Source: Casuarius casuarius
Lineage: Eukaryota; Chordata; Aves; Casuariiformes; Casuariidae
Assembly: GCA_003342895.1 (NCBI GenBank)
Contig: PTFA01000192.1
Coordinates: forward strand, 818,006 to 882,005
Length of the DNA: 64,000 nucleotides
Reading direction: 5' to 3'
The translations under genes and the position numbers were made by a program. This document shows positions 35,672 through 48,166 of the stretch, one piece after another. The notes beneath the pieces were generated by a model. That model was not told the DNA's origin. It was given only the letters and a program-made list of their open reading frames with translations, and ran no database searches. Position 1 is the stretch's first letter, and each line of letters begins with the position of its first letter.

Positions 35672-35713
35672 AGGTAAACAAGGTCAGGCAGCACAGCGAG
35701 ATCCTGTTTACCT
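35672..35713. promoter_or_regulatory. Inverted pair of forkhead-like sites
   Basis: AGGTAAACA (35672-35680) and TGTTTACCT (35705-35713) are exact reverse complements, and each contains the forkhead core GTAAACA. They lie about 60 bp from the AP-1 pair in the same island. Confidence 0.45.
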
Positions 35714-36620
35714 GAGACAGGACGTATTTGCAGAGCCTGTTCTGGAAATGAGACGTGTTGATATGATTCAGGGCGGCGAACCGGGGGGAGCCACTCCGGG
35801 GGCAGCTGCGGCTGGCTCTCTGCAGCCCCGGAGGGCCGTCTCTGGCTATCCCGCTGCCGTTGGCTCCCACGGAGGCACCGGTGCCGTTTGCTCCCGGTTT
35901 CGACCCGGTGGAGCTGCTCCGAGAGGCGGCGGGCGAAGCCGGATCCTGCCCGCCGGAGGAGTGCGCACGGAGGCGGGGGAGCCCTATCCAGACACCCCCG
36001 ACGAGCCACCGGCCGGCTTCGTGCCAAGGCGGGGAGACTGCTGGGAGGTTCGAGTGCTGCCCCGGGAATTTTGGCTCTCCCCGGCCGCAGTGCGGGGACG
36101 TCCCATGCAGGGGATCCTGCAGGAGGCAGGGCAGGGGCGCCCCCGGACCGCCAGGCCACCGTTTGGCCAGGGTTCGCTGTCGCTCGCGTGCAGCCCTCGA
36201 CGCGCCACCGGCCGAGGCGACGCGCTGCCTCCCGCGCGGCCTTTTCCCTGCCGGGCGAAGGGGTGCTCTCCCTCCCGGCCCCGGAGGAAGCCCCGGTGGC
36301 CACGCGGTTAATCAGCGCCGATTCCAGACGCTGACTGAGTGTTTTTTCCTGATAACAAGATGTGTGTGAGTGTGTGTCGCTCTGGCGAATATCCTGTTCT
36401 TGCCGACGGGACGGAGAAGCGGTGGGCCCACGTTGGGGGGGGCAGCATGCCGGGATTTCGCATTCCTGGCATTCCTGCCCGTGGCTGGGAATGCTGCAAA
36501 ACAGCTTGGGGGGGGCTGGGGCACCCCCACGCTGCTGGCTGTGCCCAGGCATTGCCTCCCGCGCGGCCCCCCGACCGCCCCTGCGGGAAGGGCCCCAGGA
36601 AAGGAGCTGCTCCTCATCAC

Positions 36621-39600
36621 TGCAGGTGATTTCTCCATGCAAAAGCTGAGGCTGGACGCCAGTACCAAGGGCCCAGCTTCCCTGCTCGGAGGTGTGATGA
36701 AAGTTTGCTCTCCTGAGCCCTCTGTCACCCCTTTGCCCATGCAACTCCATTGTTAAATCCTCTTTGGTGCCCTCTGAGGCCTCCAGTCCCCGAGATGGAG
36801 GCAGCCTGGCCCCTTGAGCAGCTCCTCTTTTGCTGCTGGTGTTGGCCCTGTTTCCAGCACCTGTCCCTCAGTTTGGCTTTCGGGGCTGGGCCCTGAGAGA
36901 GCCTTTTCCAGTGTGTCCAGGAAGGGTCCCCGCGCACAGGCCTCGTGGCGGCACGTGGCGACGCAAACTCGTGGTGGGGCTGGGGGTGCCTGCTGCAAGA
37001 CAAAAGGCTCTTGGGTATCACTGCATCTCCGCATCCTGCCCTCAGCCACCCTGGCCACCCAAAAAAGCATGTTAACGCTCAGCTCTTGCAGCTGGCAGTT
37101 TCATGGGATGAGAAAGCCTTGCTCCTTTTCCTGATGGGGAGCCACCAGGAGCAGAAGAAAAGGAATAGAAGTGACCCTTGTTTGTGGCGCTGAATTCAGC
37201 TCACAGCGAACATATTTCTCCTACTCCGTCCTCTTTCTCTTCACTTTGTCTTTGAAGCTGTAATCCCTGATTTTACAGTCAAATTGTGTCTCTCACCCGT
37301 GCCAGAAGAAGCAAAGGATGTTTGGCACGTCCCCCCCTTCCAAAGCCAGGCAGAGGCACACCCAGCTGCCGTCAGGATCAAGCAGGGTGACAGAGGAGCA
37401 TGACCCTGCACCTGCTGGAGACGGTCCTACCCACAGCGCTGCCCCAGCTCCCGAGGACACAGGAAAGCTCTGCCACAGCCTTTCCTAAACCCCTGCTCCA
37501 GGTGCTTTCCCCAGGTGGGAATAAAGTGCAGAGCCTGGGGGAGCAGCTGGCCCGCTGCTGGCTCAGCAGCTCACAGCCCCTTCGTGCTTGCAGAGGTGAG
37601 CAGCTGAGACAGGATTCAGCTCTGCAATCTGCCTATTTTGAACATCACAGCAAGGACAGCTTTTTTTTTTTCCTTTCTTTCTTTCTTTCTCTCTTTTTTT
37701 TTTTTTTGCTCATTGACACAACAAAACAGAGCCAACTTTGAGCGTGGGCCAGCGTTACATCATGACCACTTCGTCTCACGGTCACATCAAGATTCTTGGA
37801 GTCTTGCTCAACAAGGTGCTTGGGAAAACAAAGATTTCTTTCTATCTTCCTTTAAAATGTGCCCCTGTTCTGCATTTTCCAGCTTCTGGCTTTCTCCTTT
37901 CACAGCCTGCTGCGGTTTGGTAACTTTCTCAATGAAAAATGCACACATCATAGCCTTACGGATTTTTATAAAAGAACAAGAATGAGGCTCCCCAAATCCG
38001 ATTACTGACTGTGCACATATGTGTCCTTGGAGGGGAAGAGATGGGGCGGAAAGAGGACGATGCCTCTGGTCACATGCAAGTGACCAAATTTTTGAGGAAT
38101 TGAAAGCAGCATTATATCTGCAAGATTTCAAAAAAGTGTGTTTATTTCTGCATTTTAGGAAGCGGCCAGTGCAGCAATGTCCCCAAGCACTGGGAAGGCT
38201 CACGGGAGGCTCTCGAGGGAGTCCCGGCCAGAGTCTGCCTCGCAGCTGCCCGGGGGGATGCTGCTGTGACTCAGCCGGGATCATGTCTCGTGGCCTGGAG
38301 CGCAGGTGCCGCACCAGATCGCAGCAGGGGGCTGAGGAGGGGGCTCAAGCCCCTGGAGCACCTTGTGGAAAGCTGTGATCAGATGTGGGTTCAGTTCATG
38401 AAGTAGGGACCTGCAGCTGTGTATGTGCCACAGGGATCTGAGCCTCATCCGCTGCTCCCAGGGCCTCTGGCCTGGCAGCAGCAGAGTGAAAAGCTGGTGA
38501 GGCTTTTGGTTTGTTTGTTGCCTTTTTGTGTGCATGTGGGGAGACTTGCCACTAAGCCACTATGATTCTGGTAGCTGCTGAAAAGCCGTATTTCCGGCAT
38601 GGGAATCCCCCAGTGACACAGAGTCAGGGTATCTGCAGGAAACCCCACAGAGCTGCCTTTGCTCAGCTCAGGGTGTGGAGAGGCAGGTCCTCTCCATCTC
38701 AGGGCCTGCCTGTGCAGAGAATGGTCGCTGTGCATTTTATTCCCAGTGAAGACAGCCTTTTCACTCCGCTGCGGAAGTGGACTAAGCCAAACTGCAGAAA
38801 GGTACACAGTGTGGGACCAGACAGGGAGGATTTGTGCGCTCTGAACTCAGCGCTCACTATTGTGTAGTAGCTTCCCCCAGAGCCAGGTGTGGGGGTCTTT
38901 CCTGTTTATGTCACTTTATTCCTAATGGCTTAAACTCACCTTCTTTTCAAATAGTCTTATATGCTGAGGAGAGCCCTGGTGTTGGAGAAAGGGCAGAAGA
39001 TTTTGGACAACATTGACTACTGCCTTATAAATACATATAATGTAAGTGTCCTGGGTCCATAGGAGAAATTGTATCAAGGTCTGATGCTCACTGGCAAAGC
39101 GTGTCCCAGTCTGAGATTGCTGGGAAAGGGGCACATGTAGGTCCCGTGCTCCACAGAGAAAAGGTCCAAAGCAACCTGCTCCGAGACACAAAACTCCAGT
39201 TGTTCAAGGACTTCAGCCCTTCCCAGAGCTCCTGGGCCACTTAGGTGCCTGGAAATGGGAAAACCCTACCAGGGATCCGCTGGACTTTCCTGGGATAACA
39301 GCCCAAATGATGAAACCTGTTAGGTCACTGGGATGATCTGCTTCCTTTTATGTTCAAAATCAAGTGCCAGTATCACAGGTTTCCTCTTTCCTTAGAACAG
39401 GGCTTTCTTGATACCACAAATCCTTCTTGGGATGCTAAAATTAAATGTCTGAAAGCAGATGCATAGTGTTGCAACTGGTCTGTATAACGCATGAGTTGAG
39501 CAACAAACAATAGAGGTTGGAAATAGCTGGGACTGAGATTTCCTCTTTCAGTTGCAGAATGCAAATGCTGGTGCGTGCCTAAGCCAGATGGCAAAATGCT

Positions 39601-41300
39601 TGCCCCAACCAGGTTTCCTGGCAGGCAGGAGGGATCTTTGGGTGAGGGAGGGGGATGAGGAAAAGAAAAAGCCCTCAAAAGGTAACTCCTGCCCTTCCTT
39701 GACGTAGCGTCATCTACCGCTACTCCTTTACAAGTCCACTCTTTGCTTCTACAGCTGGTTCTTGCAGCTTCTCACAAATTTAATCAGGTTTCTTTTTAAA
39801 CCCATGGGTGGGAACTATTGCCACCTCACGTTGGTGATAGAGATCCGAGATGCAGAAGTCTGTGCCCAGAGCAGCCCTGATGCTGCCAAATCCTGGTGCT
39901 GTGAGCCCTCTTATCCGGTCCCTCTTGTCCTAGGGAGCCAGGCCCTACCAGCCCTGAGCAGCAGCAGAGCTTGTTGCTCACTGAAATTAAGGCACTGTGG
40001 TGACCACTTACATCTCCCTGAGCCCGCATCACATGGCACCAACCTCAGACAAGCACAGACATCCAGGTGCCATCAGGCTCCTACTTGCCCCCCTCCAAAT
40101 CAATGAGCACTTGTCCCATTTGAGGTCTGGGGTCTGCCTGTCCTACCCATGGTTTGGTGCAAGGCCTTGCCAGGGATGCTGGTGGGTCCTGGACTTCACT
40201 GGACCCATCAGCCCATTGAACACTGGAGGGGAGCTTGTGGTGGGCTGCCTTTCCCAGGTGCTGTAGTCCCAGCTGGGCACTTCTAGTTCTGGTTGGGCAT
40301 GCAGAGTTATCTACGCATCCGTGTTTCTGTCTCTGAGTAGGAGCCAAATGAAAAAAAAAACCACCTGAGATCTCCTCCAAACCCGTGTGCTTGCACCTTA
40401 TCTGACTAACATGGCCAGCTCTGCCCTACTCAACCATTGTGGCCCAAGAAAGGACCCCGGGCTGGGCAGCATAAGGTGGCTGCATGTCAAGTTTGTGACG
40501 CTTTGGCTTTGTGGCCGGGGTGTCCCAAATGCCAGGAACGCTTCCAGCAAAGATGCCTTTCTTCCCCCAGCTGTATTTACAGAGCAGGTGAAGCACAGAG
40601 GTGGGCATGGCGGTAGCTGCCAGTTCCCACTGCTTGCTGTCTGAGTGCCTCTGCTTCCTGGACAGGTGTTCGCATGCACACAGATTCTTTAAAGGTTTTT
40701 AATCTGCAGCCACAAATATTGATGCTTTCCAGCTGGCAAAAATCCCCTGCTGCAGGTTGGCCTTCCTCTGGGACCAGTGGTGTACACAGCCCTTGCTCTT
40801 CCTCTCCCTGGTGCTGGGACGTCTCTAAGCTCAAAGGGCTCCTCCTGTATCCATCCGCTCAGCCCAGTGCTGTCTCCAGAATGAAAGGAAGCTGCTTAAC
40901 CTGAGCCACAGCAGTTAGCTAGCCTCTTGCTTGGGAAAGCCATGCAGGGTGAGCTTGCAATCCCACAGTCCGCTTTCTCTCTGGTGGCAGGGCCTGGGGT
41001 AGAGCAGGAGGAGAAGGGAATGGGCAGGTTCAGCCCTGGGCCCCAGACCCATGTTTGCAGGGGGGCACCTGGCTCTGCCTGTATATTCAGAGCAGGAAAC
41101 TGGGACAGGGTTTCTCTCCCACATTGTAGCAGCATCTGGCTGCTCCTTCCTGGCCACAAGCTTTGAAACCATCTACAAAACCTAAGTAAATAAATAAGCA
41201 CAACAATAGGTTGCAGCTTCCCCAGTGGAACTATCCATGGAAAAGGGAAAATATGTATCACGGGGGAAAACTGTAAATCCTGTTCAGCTGCTCCTTTCTG
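36621..41300. other. Intergenic; no gene seen
   Basis: Moderate GC with only short or GC-driven open frames. It contains the T/TTTC tract at 37661-37708. No repeat family or conserved protein was recognised. Confidence 0.5.
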
Positions 41301-41339
41301 TTTCATTTAATGCACTTGAAGGTGGTGGCACTGGGAAAA

Positions 41340-43300
41340 TGCTTTATTCGATTACCAGGCTGTTCACACCAGTCGAAGCCGAGCCAGCAGAGCGGCTTGT
41401 GTGCCAGGCTCGAACGGAAAGAACCAGACCTGATTTCAGCCTTTTCAAAAATGGCCACGTGCCGGTTCAGCCGCGGCGGCCCCCAGATGAACGGGGCTTG
41501 GCTAACGAAGCTCGCGGGGTGCTCTGATGAGCCCGGCCCCCCAGCCCTGCCCAGGGAGCGGGATGCGCCACCAGCTCCTCGTCTCGCCCCAGCGGGCTCC
41601 GATCTTGCCCCCGGAGGGCGAAGCGCCTTGTCTGGATTTGGGCTGCCTTCGGAGAGGGAGTGCTCTGCCCACAAGCACCCGCTCAGGATGGCTCCTGCCC
41701 ATCCTTTCCCGGGCTCAGGGCTCTGCCGCGAGCCTGAGGGCCAGCAGGGTCTGTGCGCCGGCAGCGGTCGGGATGTTCCCTGCTAGCAAGAGCTACGCTG
41801 CCACTGCGCAGCATTGGCCAGAGCTGCCTCAAACTTTCCAGCGCAGGCTATGCTCGGCTTGCAGTGTTTTGCCCGTGACCATCAGGTTTATGGGACCCCA
41901 GGGAGTCCCCCCCTTTCCTCCCTTCCCCCTGCCGGCACTGGCTTTTTTGTTTTTCTTCTTGATTAGCGGAAAAATTCCTGGATCTGTCGGAGGGAAGGAA
42001 GGTCTCTTCTCTCTCTCTTTCTCTCGCCTCAGTCAATTAGCTAAACGCAAACAATTTCCATTGTCACAGGGAAACACTTTTTTCACGTAAATAGCAGCTG
42101 TGCTGGTGTTGAAGAGACAGGACCCTTCCCACAGCCCCCCACCCCGACAGGAGACACCCCCAGCCCCACGCTGGCGTGGGACGGGGCTGGCAGCAGGCAC
42201 AGGTGCAGGCAGCCGGGTGCTGCTCACCCAAGCCCAGGCGGGTGTGCGCCGGGCACCTTTTGCTGCCCCATGGTGCAGCAGGCAGCATCGCTCAGTCTCG
42301 CGGCCACTTCTCGCCCGGCACCTCTGCTTTTCAGCACGTTAACGCCTCCGTTGGCGGGGTGATGGGAGGAGGTTGGCGCATCCCTCGGTGCTGCCGGCTG
42401 ATTAGCGCGGGCAGGGAATTGCTTGAATGCACACAGCCAGCCCGGGGCCAGAAGAAATGCAGGCACCTCGCGTAGCGTCTCACTCTGGGAAATCCCTGCG
42501 AACATCAAGTCGCAGTGCCCTCCTGCCCGCTCCGGCTCGCTCCGCTGCAGGAGCCATGGGTGCAGGCCTCGCGGCCGCTTTGGGGGAGCCCCCCCATGCA
42601 ATGGGCCCGTCGCTGGCCTTGGGACCCCAACACCATCCTCCCTTCTGCTGGTGTCTCTGTGCCCACCCCGTTGCCTGGCCACGGCTCCAGCTTTCTCCTG
42701 CATGTCCCCTGAGGCCCAAATACCCAAACAGGGGCAGTGGCCTCCCTGAAAATCATGCTGAGGCCAAGCACTACATAATAACCCATCTTTTTTCTGGCAG
42801 CAACTAAAGCTTACCATGTGCGCTGCAGGGTGCCTCCGCACAGCCACACGCACAGTTCGGGCAGCCAAAGCACTTGAGTGGGTGCTCGGCATGATCCACA
42901 CACGACCCCACGCTGGGCTATCCACATGCTGGAGTGAGGGCTGTGGGCAGCGTGCCATTCAGGCGTACCCTCACGGAGCAATGCTCTTGCATCGCTGCAC
43001 GAAAAGATGATGGATGTGAAATCCCTTCGGCCTGCCGTTTCCTGGGCGCGCTTTGCTGCAATCAGACACGCGTGTCTGAATAAGGGCTTTTCTCCTGGAG
43101 CTCACTTTGGTTCATTAATCACAGCTTTTCCTGTGCTACCTCATTTGCTTTGGTCTCTGACATCGCTGCTCGCAGCCATGGATGAGTGTGCTGTGGCAGG
43201 CTCTGCGCTGCGGGCTGCAAGGAGGAGAGATGTCCTGGCAGGGCCCATGCGCTGGCCTCCGCGGGGAAACCTCTCCACCCAGATGTGCAGATGTGCTAGT
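41340..43300. promoter_or_regulatory. GC-rich block with weak CpG-island character
   Basis: CpG density is raised at about 41370-41780 and again at 42090-42620. It carries long chance frames on both strands (for example 41527-42090 plus, 42224-42958 minus) with no recognisable protein family. It could be an unannotated promoter or simply local GC-rich sequence. Confidence 0.35.
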
Positions 43301-46300
43301 GCAAGCCAGGGGCCGGCAGTGTTTGACACTTTGTTTTCTGCTCTTTGCTCAGCTCTGCACTAGAGAGTTGCCCTGAAAAATTGTTTCTCTTAGTGCAGAA
43401 AATACCCTTGCAGGGCATTTGGAGGATTTGGGAGCTTGGGTGTTTCCAAAGCTGAAGGGGCAAGACCTGCATTCGAGCCCAGCATCTCTGCACAAAATAA
43501 GCTCTGCCTACCACTGTTGCTCCTTTGCTCTTGCAGCGCAGTCAAAAAAATTGCTGTGAACATTTCAAAATGCATATTGACTGTCAAGCCACAAACCTCC
43601 CAGCTGCCAGGTTCCCCACGATGTTTGGATGGGCGCTGAATTGCTTGCAAACAGCTTCTTTTACTGAGTTAGTAATTACAACCTTTTTGTTTCCTTCGAG
43701 TCTGCTTTCCTCTGGGGCCCTTTCACTCTCTTTGGGGCAAAACCAAGGCAGTACATAGTGTCTGGAGAGTCCGATTTGCTCTCTGCCTGGCTGAGGGAGA
43801 AAAAATGGTCTGTAAGCCCTGCCATAATTTTGTATTTTGGTCTATTCCCTCTCCGAGCTCCTCTGCTGAGAGCCCTGCAGACTCCAGCACCATGTTCGAG
43901 GCTGTCTCATTTAACCTGGTGTCCGCGCTGCCTGCCTGGAGGCCCAAGCATGGCTCACTGCGGGTATTGGGATTCCCTCTGCTCCCCACCCTTTCNCTGC
44001 TTGCTTTTTGGGGCAAATCCCCTTTCTGTCCTTCCTTCAACCCCGAGATGAAAGCTGAAAACAGCCGAGGCTTCTTGGCTTCTTCACATCTTTTAAGATG
44101 AGAAATTCCCAAGTCTTCAACATATCTACTTGGTCATGGGCAGATTATGGCCCAGAGGGGAATGGCGTCATTTGGTCACGGGCCATGTGAAGACGAGCAG
44201 TGAACAGCTGCATGGTCGGAGTCTGGACTTCTTTGAGAAGCCTTTTTTTTTTTTTAAAGCTAGTTTTAAATTCTTCCTTTTTTCCTCTTTCTTTGTTTTC
44301 CACTTTTCTCTGGGCACTGCCCAGTTCTCCCACAGCACCCACGCGGCACTCACTCACGGGCGGTGAGACGGGGATGCCCTTGGACAGGCACTGGGTGACA
44401 CATCCGGATGCCTGCACCTGTGCCGCAGCCCATCCGGGCTCAGGATCCCGTGGGACAGCCACGGCTCCCAGAGAGCCTTCTCCCAGCTGTGCCTGGAGCG
44501 TGGGCAGGTGCCGCAGTGGGACGGGGCGGCCGCCGTGGGGGGTACGGCTTACAGCAGCAAGACTCAAGCTGAGTGTGGGGAGGGCAATGCCTGTGTGGGC
44601 TTAGGGCCATGGACTGGGCTTGACACTTGGCTGGTCTGAAGAAAGCTCTTCCTTCAAGCCACAGCCAGGCATGGGGGTGACTTTAAGCCAGTCTCATTCT
44701 TGAACACCAATAAAATAAGCAAATAGTCAAAGGCTTTCCTGGACACAGAGAGGAAACCGTTGCAAACTGATTTGTTGCTTAATTTGGCCATGCAATGGCT
44801 TCAAGTGTTGGAAACAACAACACTCAACACTAAAAAGCCTAGAGATTGGCTTTAAAACCTAAGGGGTTTTTTTGTGCACAAATAATCCATTTAGCATGCT
44901 TTTTGATTTGCCTGCCGCTTTTGGGAGCTGTGTTCCTGCAGGACAACCAAATTCTGAAGTTTCTTTCTACTGCCTTAAAGGCTAGATGCATTTTCTTTAA
45001 CAAAAGATGAACTTCCTGTTGAATGACTTACATCCTGAGGGTGGCCCTTTAGGTAAAACAGCAGTCACTGTTACAACAGCAATTAAAACAGGGAGAGTTG
45101 CCAAGACTCCCTTGATCTTCAGAGATCACCTGTAGCATGGCGCAAGCCAAGCCGGCACCCCTGCACAGAGTAAACCCTCTCCCATAGTGTGCTGAAGGTC
45201 TCTGGGAGCTTCTCCCCATGCACATGGTTGAGGTGCGGTGTTTTATGTCCAATTGCCAAACTTGACTTTGTGGAGTGGATTTAAAACATCTGCTTAAGCC
45301 TTTAGAAGCGTTATGGAGTCCTGTCTTCCTATGCAGTATCCTGACCTGTGCTGAATCCGTGCCAAGATGTTGCAACCAAACACTGTTGAAGTCAGTGCTG
45401 GAGCAGCTGCTGTGAGTGAACGCAAGGCACTGGAGCAGTGTTAACTCAAGGTGTTCAGGCCCATAGTTTCTTTCAACACCTATTCATTTAGAGCTGTTAA
45501 GGCAGAAATGCACGTTTGCGGAGTTCAGATGAGTTTGTACGTGTGCCCCCGGACTGCCGTGGCGAGGCTGCGTGCTTGCGGAGAGCAGGGGAGGACCGAG
45601 GCGGCCAGTGGGATGCTAGCCCTTCCTCCATCCCCCCAGAAGGAGCAACATGGGCTGAATGTGTTGACACCTCCTGTGCCTTGCACCTCATTTGCACCCC
45701 TTGCTCCCCAAAAACTCCCTGCTGGCATGTCCTTAAAACCAAAGAAGTCTCATGCTAAAAATCTTTGTTCACACTGGATTATCCCAATCACAATTTCTAC
45801 ACCAAGGAAATTACAGCAGGGATATGACTATTATCCCTGCTGTAATTTTGCCGGTGCTTTCCCTCGTGTGCTGTGGAGGCAGTAGGTAGGGGTCACCCCT
45901 ACTCCACCTCCCTTTGCCAGAGCAGGGCAAACTCCCCTCACCCCAAAAAGATGGATGCTTGAATAAGATATGCTCCTTGGAGTCCCAGGTTTGTATGTCA
46001 AGGACAACCTGGAGAATATCCGGACACCCAGCTCACCGGATTTGCCATCGCAGCATGAGTCCCCACTTGGGTCTATGTTCCCTAGAGCTGAGTCATGGCC
46101 TTGGGGTGCTGTACGTGCTCCGGTGGGCTCTGGAAATTGAGGCACAGGCAGAGGCTGCTCCGAGTGGAGCAGGAGGCTGCAGCAGCTGCTCATATGCTGT
46201 GGCGAACCCAGGGGCAGCTTTTGCCTGCGGTCATGTTTGCTGCCTGTGGCAGGAGGCAGCTGCCTTGCACCCACAATACTTCCCTTGCTTGGAGGAAAGG

Positions 46301-46800
46301 GAAACCCAAGGGCTGTCGGTGTCCTAAAGAGGAAAGGACTGATGTTGTCTAGACGATATGACTAAGGAGGGAATAGACTAACTGTTTACACGGCTTTGAA
46401 GAGTGTAAACACTGTGATTTGTTCTAAGTCCTTCAAAGCAGGGGAATCTGGAGATCAAATAAAGCGCAGGGAAAGTCTGGCTGGGCCTCCGAACAGAGCA
46501 GCTAAGAAGGGGACCTCTTTGATAAAGAAATCCCCACAGCCTGAGTCATTTAAAACCAGACTGTGAGGTGGGTAACACGTTGGAGGAGAGTTCAGCAGTG
46601 CTTGCCATAGGCAGGCGCCTGCGTGCATGTGCGCGTGCACATACAGCAGACGAGCTAGCAGGACTTTCCCAACTTTGGTTGCTGTCATTCTGTAATCTCA
46701 GTTTAAGTGTCCTAAAAATTCAAGTGGAGACCCTGAGAATCCCTATCTAGCTCATGGCGCGTCGTTTGTGCTTCTGCATTTCATTCAGCTCACAAAAGAA
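43301..46800. other. Intergenic flank downstream of PDGFB
   Basis: No conserved open frame was found. Features noted are one ambiguous base at 43996, a T run at about 44245-44257, a plus-strand AATAAA at about 44710 with no matching gene, and the hairpin at 45.8 kb, listed separately. Confidence 0.5.
45808..45848. repeat. Perfect 17-bp inverted repeat (hairpin)
   Basis: Arms aaattacagcagggata (45808-45824) and its exact reverse complement (45832-45848) flank a 7-nt loop. A further 4-bp stem (45800-45803 with 45853-45856) lies beyond a small internal loop. RNA from either strand would fold. The total length of about 57 nt is short for a standard microRNA precursor. Confidence 0.9.
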
Positions 46801-46839
46801 AGACAAAGTGTGGTTGAGAGATTTTTTTTTTTTCCTTTT

Positions 46840-48133
46840 TTTACAACTTTAAATACAGTACTGAGTATAAATTAATCTTACATTAAAAAAAGCCAAACAA
46901 ATTAAAATAAAATAAAACCTCACCATCTTTACAAACCAAAGAAACAGATTTTGGAACAGGAAAACAAAGTGTCTTAAGACTTGAGGGCTTAGAGTAGGAA
47001 GCATGGAGCAAAGTTCAGCCTTGGCAGTGGTTATCAAAAGTGCTCTAGGCTTGCAGGAGGCGAGGGCTGAGTCCATGGCAACTTGGAATAGCTCCCAGGT
47101 TGCGGCTTCACCTCCTTCCCCCAGCTCTTTCTGGCATTTTGCTCTGCATCAGGAGCGTGTATGTCGGGAGAACTGGGAGAAACGGCTGGAGGCAGGAGCG
47201 GCAGACAGGAACTGCAACTCTATCTCAGGACAGGGACCTTCTCCTTGTGTAACTCTGCAGGACCCAGCACGGCAGGATCTGAGACTGGGACGCTGAGGTG
47301 ACACTGAAAATTCTCGTCATAAACAACATTTCCACTAACGATGACTATTGGTTGTGCAGAAATGGCCCCTGCCAGTCAGAAGGGAGTCCTCCTCCAGAGA
47401 GATTTTGCAGTGGCCTGGGGGGGACTCTGCGAATGACCCCCCCGTCGTTCCTTATAGGGCTCATTTCTGTCTCAGATTGCTGCTGCGAACTGCAAGAATC
47501 ATTCTCACTACTTTCTCTATACCTACACACAGCTACCCATATCTTGGACCAAATTCCTAGCTCAGTGGGCTTGGATCATCTAATAGGTAAAATCAAGGAG
47601 CACAAAGGAATTTGAGAGAGATGATGTGAGGAAAAAGATGGGAGATCCAGGAACATTGACAGGGAGAGAGCAATGAGGGCATAGTGCCCAGGATGTCCAT
47701 GAAGGGGTTAAAAAGCTGATGGGGAATGACATTATTCTGCTTTCAGGACCACAGAGCAGGCAAGGACAGCTCATTTAGATTAAGTCATGCTTCTAAGTTT
47801 GGCTCTTGTTGGTCTTGTTGTGCTGCCACTTCACCTCCTGCAAGGAAGTTGTGATGGGGGGTTGGTGGAGAGTGAGAGAAAAGGGCAACAAGACAGAGAG
47901 AGATCAGACTGTGCCTCTGTCTGTCCTGTCTCAGACCCCACAGGCACTGAGTAATATTGCAGAAAAAGTGTGCTTTTCTTCTAGCCCACCCAAGCTGATG
48001 CATGCACATGCCACTGAGGTTCCTGCCACTGGGGAATGAAATCCATTTAAGAACATATATATATATTTCTATATATATATATCTCTCTCTATATATATGT
48101 ATGTATAAATACACACACACACACACACACACG

Positions 48134-48166
<33 letters not shown>

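Larger units (their letters stand above)
35100..36620. promoter_or_regulatory. Orphan CpG island between CBX7 and PDGFB
   Basis: This stretch is dense in CpG and GC-rich from about 35100 (densest about 35400-36310). It lies about 14 kb from either annotated gene. It contains inverted AP-1 sites (35583-35589, 35610-35616) and inverted FOX-like sites (35672-35680, 35705-35713). A minus-strand open frame of 378 codons (35614-36750) crosses it, but its Arg/Pro/Gly/Ser-rich content fits GC bias. It may be a promoter of an unannotated non-coding transcript, or a distal enhancer. Confidence 0.55.

Noticed and set aside
42224..42958. 244-codon minus-strand open frame in a GC-rich block
   Set aside because: It is rich in Arg, Pro, Gly and Ala with no domain, and overlapping frames are open on the other strand too, which is typical of GC-rich non-coding DNA.
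44700..44720. Plus-strand AATAAA as the end of an unknown gene
   Set aside because: No plus-strand coding exons or splice pattern lead to it. A single hexamer in AT-rich DNA is expected by chance.
45808..45848. Standard microRNA precursor
   Set aside because: The stem is perfect, but the whole hairpin is only about 57 nt with a 17-bp main stem, shorter than usual Dicer substrates. Kept as a hairpin finding only.
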